Shown: positions 38,013 through 40,911 of the stretch, piece by piece | How positions within the stretch are numbered: position 1 is the stretch's first letter | How the letters are laid out: every line of letters begins with the position of its first letter | Origin: JANXLS01 sp038227045 | Lineage (GTDB): Bacteria; Planctomycetota; SZUA-567; H5-PLA8 | DNA: 40,911 nt | Direction: 5' to 3' | NCBI GenBank assembly: GCA_038227045.1 | Contig: JBBRQD010000046.1 | Span: 1-40,911, forward strand | The notes under the pieces: model-generated | Told to the model about the DNA's origin: nothing | The model's input: the letters and a program-made list of their open reading frames with translations, nothing else | Database searches by the model: none | Translations under genes and position numbers: made by a program

Positions 38013-39425
38013 ATGGGACGCATTCGAAACCCGATTACACTCAACCGACTCAAAAAAAAGGGAGACCGCTATTTTGTCTATCTGAAACACCCGGTTCGCA
38101 AGCGGACGGTGTGCTTTGCAATGGGCAAAGCAGGCGAAGTCACCCAGTCCGTGGAGGCGCTCAATCGGATTTACATGGATGATGGCCTTTGGCTCAATCC
38201 ACCTCAGGACACGACACCGAGCCGGATTTATTCGCAATGGCTCGGCCCGGACGGAATCCTCAAATTGCATGGTACGGGGCTTGTGGAAAGCGGACAGAAG
38301 GCCTTAGAAATAACGCCCGAAAAAGTGGTCGTACAGCAGAGTGTCATCGAGACACTAAAGCGTCAATTGGAAACATTCAAGAATCGATGCGAACAGCAAG
38401 GCCGGGAACTTGAGGCCCTCCGCGGAGAGCAATATCAGCCCATCAAATGCCGTACCCTGAGTGACGCACGAGATTTGGTCCTGGAGTCGATTGGAGCGAC
38501 CGATCCCGATCACGTCAAGCACGTCAGACTCGACTTGGCCCGCTTCATCGCCAAGTTCGAACCGGATACACGTGTCGATGCATTCACGGGGAACGAAACG
38601 AAGATTAATAAGTGGCTGCATTCGCTCAAGAAGCGTGACGGCATGTCTCTCGGGCCATCCGCCCGGCAATATATTCGGATTTACGTCCTAAAACTCCTTA
38701 AAATGGGAGGTGCCAGAATTGACGCGTCGAAAATTGATCGGATCTCGAAAAAAGAACTCAAAAGCAAGCGCCAGAAAATCCGCTGGCTTACGAATGAACA
38801 AGCTCTTGCGGTACTTGAAAAACTTCGTCAACCGTATGCCGATGCGTTTCGAATTCAAGTTCGCATCGGGCTTCGTCCGTTCGAACTGCTTACGTTGCAT
38901 CGGCACAATTTTACAGAAGATTTCTCCGAATTACGGCTGGAACCTTTAAGTGAGACGTTGACTTTGAAGACCGGTCCACGAAAGAATCCAATCCCCATCC
39001 CGCCAGACCTGCGGCCGATTTTTGAAGCACGGGCGCTGGAATGTCCTGTCTTGTTTCCTGAACCCAAGGGACGGGTCGCAAAGAGGCTCACGCCGAAAGA
39101 ACAACCCACCGCCGCCGTACCGAGACGACGATGCGGTCCGGCCCCAGGGAATCACCCTTGGCGGGATCCGGCGGCATTCTCAAGGCGATTTAATAGTGCC
39201 CTTGCCTATGCTGCAGAATCGGCGAACGTAAAAATGCCGATGGATGCGCGAGTCGGTCGAAGGACATGCGCCAGCCTGCTACTTCAAAACGGCGTGCCCG
39301 TTGCCACAATAGCGGAATTACTCGGTAATAGTCCGGAACAGGTACTCGCGGCTTACGGCGATCCCAGTATCAAGACGATGTCATTGGCCGCAACCGAATT
39401 AAAAAAGTGTGAAGAGCGTATTTAG
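38013..39425 (+). CDS. Divergent tyrosine recombinase / integrase
   Basis: 470 residues from the ATG at 38013, which has CGGAGGG 6 bases upstream. The frame open from 37866 is not supported. A basic N-terminus (residues 1-40, RNPITLNRLKKKGDRYFVYLK) is followed by a coiled-coil-like helix (VVVQQSVIETLKRQLETFKNRC, about 105-130), a core-binding domain, and the catalytic domain from about 255. Active-site Arg288 (GLRPFELL), a Lys near 319-324, Arg416 (GRRTCASLLLQNG) and Tyr448 (VLAAYGDPS) are present. The two usual histidines are replaced: HxxR is RVGR and LGH is LGN. Such changes occur in some recombinases. It is probably the mover or resolver of this accessory region, or a remnant of one. Confidence 0.82.
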   Translation: MGRIRNPITLNRLKKKGDRYFVYLKHPVRKRTVCFAMGKAGEVTQSVEALNRIYMDDGLWLNPPQDTTPSRIYSQWLGPDGILKLHGTGLVESGQKALEITPEKVVVQQSVIETLKRQLETFKNRCEQQGRELEALRGEQYQPIKCRTLSDARDLVLESIGATDPDHVKHVRLDLARFIAKFEPDTRVDAFTGNETKINKWLHSLKKRDGMSLGPSARQYIRIYVLKLLKMGGARIDASKIDRISKKELKSKRQKIRWLTNEQALAVLEKLRQPYADAFRIQVRIGLRPFELLTLHRHNFTEDFSELRLEPLSETLTLKTGPRKNPIPIPPDLRPIFEARALECPVLFPEPKGRVAKRLTPKEQPTAAVPRRRCGPAPGNHPWRDPAAFSRRFNSALAYAAESANVKMPMDARVGRRTCASLLLQNGVPVATIAELLGNSPEQVLAAYGDPSIKTMSLAATELKKCEERI

Positions 39426-39490
39426 AGCCAATTTAAAAACGCCCGAACTGATCGAAGCGCTAAAAACCGCACGAAGTGAAAATAATACTG

Positions 39491-39519
39491 GGGCCTCCTT
39501 TGAGTTTATACGGAGGCCC
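39491..39519. other. Hairpin GGGCCTCC / GGAGGCCC
   Basis: An 8-bp perfect stem with a 13-base AT-rich loop, 66 bases past the recombinase stop. No T-run follows on either strand, so a terminator is only possible. It could also be a recombination site, given its neighbour. Confidence 0.5.
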
Positions 39520-39577
39520 GAAAATGAGAGACATTTTACTCGCCAGTATAGCAGCAAATCGGAACGTCCAATCGTGC

Positions 39578-39594
39578 CCGCCTTCTGAAGGCGG
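39578..39594 (+). promoter_or_regulatory. Hairpin covering the ribosome binding site of the 60-aa gene
   Basis: CCGCCTTC-T-GAAGGCGG (39578-39594) is an 8-bp stem whose right arm includes the GAAGG that would serve as the binding site for the ATG at 39601. A 1-base loop cannot form, so at least the innermost pair must open. Folding could still block translation. Confidence 0.4.
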
Positions 39595-39600
39595 TTCCAC

Positions 39601-39783
39601 ATGAATTTCATTTTCACCGCCATCGACCCCACTGGCAAAACTCACCGGTCGACAAGCCAGGAAGCATTCGAAAAACTGCTCCATGATTTGCGCACGCAAT
39701 TCCCAACGGATTACGTCCGGGTTCACGCTGACGTACGAGACGAGCAATCGACGAACGGGACAGAAGATGTAGAATATGAATGA
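39601..39783 (+). CDS. Small hypothetical protein
   Basis: 60 residues, acidic, with no signal or membrane segment. Its pattern (MNFIFTAIDPTGKTHRSTSQEAFEKLLHDLRTQFPTDYVRVHADVRDEQ) is a strand-helix-strand that could be a compact alpha/beta domain. Unrecognised. It follows the recombinase and converges on the next gene, 25 bases away. Confidence 0.45.
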   Translation: MNFIFTAIDPTGKTHRSTSQEAFEKLLHDLRTQFPTDYVRVHADVRDEQSTNGTEDVEYE

Positions 39784-39808
39784 CCTACGGGATGACAGTT
39801 ATTCGCAT

Positions 39809-40444
39809 CTATTGCTTCGTGCGCCTTTTCTTGACGCTACCGTTGATCTGTGGCGCGACAGTTCCATCCCGTCCATGCCTGTACGTGTCTTTTCCTACAG
39901 CCTTTCGATTTTTGTCCCGCGCTTCCTGCTTGCCATAGTGGTCCAGGGCCTTCTCAAACCATTTAAATAATTCCTCTCGGTTTGCAACCGACGAGCCGCC
40001 CTCCCGTGTTTTGATTGGACCATCGTATTCCTTAGAAAGGCTCAGAATCCAATTCCACGTTTCATTGGGCTGATCGAGTGCTTCTAATATGTTGGCTTTT
40101 CCAATAATCCATTTCGAAGGAGGCTGTGATCCTTTGGGTCTGGGTGGCTGATAACGGGTGCCTTCTTCAACGGATTTCGGTTTGGCTTGCGCCACTAACT
40201 GGCTAAATGCGTAGTGTCCGTTCGCGGTGGCTTGCATAAGCCGATTCCAGTCTGGCGCATGGCCTCCCTCGCCATGGATATAACCGCGTTGCCACAATTG
40301 ATTCGCCACCGCGTCAAAAATGTGCGAAAGTTCGAGACGTGGATTCATTCGCGACGCAACATCCCGCCCCCCAAACCACCCCTCGTTCGTTGTCGAAGTT
40401 TCCGTACATAGCACCCTCATTATCTCAATTTGTATAACGTTCAT
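39809..40444 (-). CDS. Hypothetical protein with possible winged-helix N-terminus
   Basis: 211 residues. Residues 1-75 (EIMRVLCTETSTTNEGWFGGRDVASRMNPRLELSHIFDAVANQLWQRGYIHG) have the spacing of a winged helix: helix, loop, 'RDVA..M' helix, recognition-like helix and a wing. The C-terminal third is Lys/Arg-rich and probably disordered (KQEARDKNRKAVGKDTYRHGR, VKKRRTKQ). No family is recognised. It would be the last intact gene before the IS21 end on the right. Confidence 0.55.
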   Translation of the reverse strand: MNVIQIEIMRVLCTETSTTNEGWFGGRDVASRMNPRLELSHIFDAVANQLWQRGYIHGEGGHAPDWNRLMQATANGHYAFSQLVAQAKPKSVEEGTRYQPPRPKGSQPPSKWIIGKANILEALDQPNETWNWILSLSKEYDGPIKTREGGSSVANREELFKWFEKALDHYGKQEARDKNRKAVGKDTYRHGRDGTVAPQINGSVKKRRTKQ

Positions 40445-40607
40445 ATTGTTGTGATCCGACTTAAGGCTGAAAATGAAATTCTTCCCGCCAAATTGCCTGA
40501 CAATTCAATGCCTTCTACAAAAAACCAGCGAAGGGCAAAGCTCGTCAAGCCGCTCGACACCACATTGCAATGCTTGCAATCCCTAATGACGTACACCAAG
40601 TGGCACA
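40445..40607. other. Unassigned stretch upstream of the winged-helix-like gene
   Basis: I see no coding pattern or structured repeat here. It probably contains the promoter of the gene at 39809-40444. Confidence 0.3.
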
Positions 40608-40911
40608 TGTCAACGGCGGCGTAAACACAGCCAAAAAGCAGGCGGTGTGAAAGTCGGCAGGTTTTTGCGTGTGTTGGCCGCGGGGGTGGATGTTGTAAAC
40701 GGCGGTCGAAAACTGGAGCGGTGGGCGGTCGAAAAACGTAGCACTGTGCCCAAAGTACTGCTTCCTGTTCGAATGTCCATTCGCTCTGTGAGACGACTAT
40801 TTGGATTCTGATTTTTGAGGATCGTCGCCACCGTTTGCCTTGCGACGGCGTTGGGCGTCTTTGAGCCGGTAACTTTCACCGTTGCATTCAACGATGTGGC
40901 AGCGATGCGTC
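40608..40911 (-). mobile_element. Terminal part of an IS21-family insertion sequence (partial at window edge)
   Basis: The element enters from the right edge with the 3' end of istB (40797-40911) and continues to a probable end starting TGTCAACGGCGG at 40608; IS21 elements begin TGT. Two related 19-base direct repeats, GGCGGTCGAAAACTGGAGC (40701-40719) and GGCGGTCGAAAAACGTAGC (40724-40742), lie in the tail, as in IS21 ends, where such repeats bind the transposase. The exact end is uncertain; TGT at 40691 is an alternative. Confidence 0.7.
40797..40911 (-). CDS. istB: IS21-family helper ATPase IstB, C-terminal fragment
   Basis: A minus-strand frame enters from the right edge at 40910 and ends with TAG at 40797-40799. 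Its 37 residues include HIVECNGESYRLKDAQRRRK, a typical IstB C-terminus ('H...v..nG.SYR.kd...r.'). IstB is the AAA+ partner of the IstA transposase and picks target DNA. The ATPase core is outside the window. A different frame in the same place (40610-40891) is not the gene. Confidence 0.8.
   Translation of the reverse strand, partial: THRCHIVECNGESYRLKDAQRRRKANGGDDPQKSESK

Noticed and set aside
39776..39970. 64-residue plus-strand frame starting inside the 60-residue gene's end
   Set aside because: It lies opposite the 3' end of the 211-residue gene and shows only shadow composition; its ATG overlaps the previous stop but has no ribosome site of its own.
40610..40891. 93-residue minus-strand frame at the right edge
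   Set aside because: The adjacent frame gives the IstB ending HIVECNGESYRLKDAQ and a stop at 40797; the 93-residue frame is a shadow through the IS21 end.

Overview
The window looks like a Gram-negative chromosome of roughly 55-60% GC, bounded at both edges by fragments of insertion sequences. Lipid A/LPS genes are present: a Kdo transferase, a WecG/TagA-type glycosyltransferase, an O-antigen-ligase-like protein and UDP-glucose dehydrogenase. Together with an FHA-GAF-cyclase, DUF4838, SpoIIM and RDD proteins, STAS/HATPase fusions and many short intergenic palindromes, this fits the PVC superphylum or a nearby candidate phylum such as Hydrogenedentota or Sumerlaeota. That placement is inference, since no rRNA or tRNA gene is visible.

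Layout, left to right. (1) 1-5.0 kb: an IS66-type end that cuts the 3' end of a fic gene; a pseudouridine synthase with a very long disordered tail built partly from 54-bp tandem repeats; a hypothetical gene and a Uma2-type gene. (2) 5.1-9.1 kb: three same-strand signalling genes. The first is HU-like + receiver-like + RsbW-type kinase, the second STAS + zinc ribbon + degenerate kinase fold, the third a MshEN domain with no ATPase. (3) 9.3-14.3 kb: carB, a small secreted protein and UDP-glucose dehydrogenase. (4) 14.8-17.0 kb: a DUF1611 gene and an enolase-superfamily gene, the arrangement of the D-glutamate pair dgcN-dgcA. (5) 17.0-20.9 kb: a WecG/TagA-type glycosyltransferase and O-antigen-ligase-like gene in one operon, and a divergent MFS transporter. 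(6) 20.9-32.6 kb: a long run on the minus strand (FHA-GAF-cyclase, ECF sigma and anti-sigma factor, secreted protein, waaA, Clp ATPase, SpoIIM, membrane glycosyltransferase, RDD protein). (7) 32.8-37.6 kb: three secreted carbohydrate-active proteins (DUF4838, polysaccharide deacetylase, SGNH hydrolase). (8) 37.7-40.9 kb: accessory DNA with a divergent tyrosine recombinase, small unknown genes and an IS21-type end carrying the istB 3' end.

The best candidate for an undescribed system is the 5.3-9.1 kb operon. Its first gene keeps the ATP-binding motifs of an anti-sigma kinase, joined to an HU-like DNA-binding domain and a receiver-like domain lacking normal phosphorylation residues. The second joins the usual kinase substrate (STAS) to a kinase fold that has lost key motifs. 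The third has a MshEN domain whose expected arginines are missing. This suggests a rebuilt partner-switching circuit, possibly tied to DNA or to a surface apparatus.

Several start codons were moved from the longest reading frame to one with a better ribosome binding site, including a TTG start for the SGNH hydrolase at 37609. At least seven distinct palindrome or inverted-repeat families lie between or at the ends of genes.
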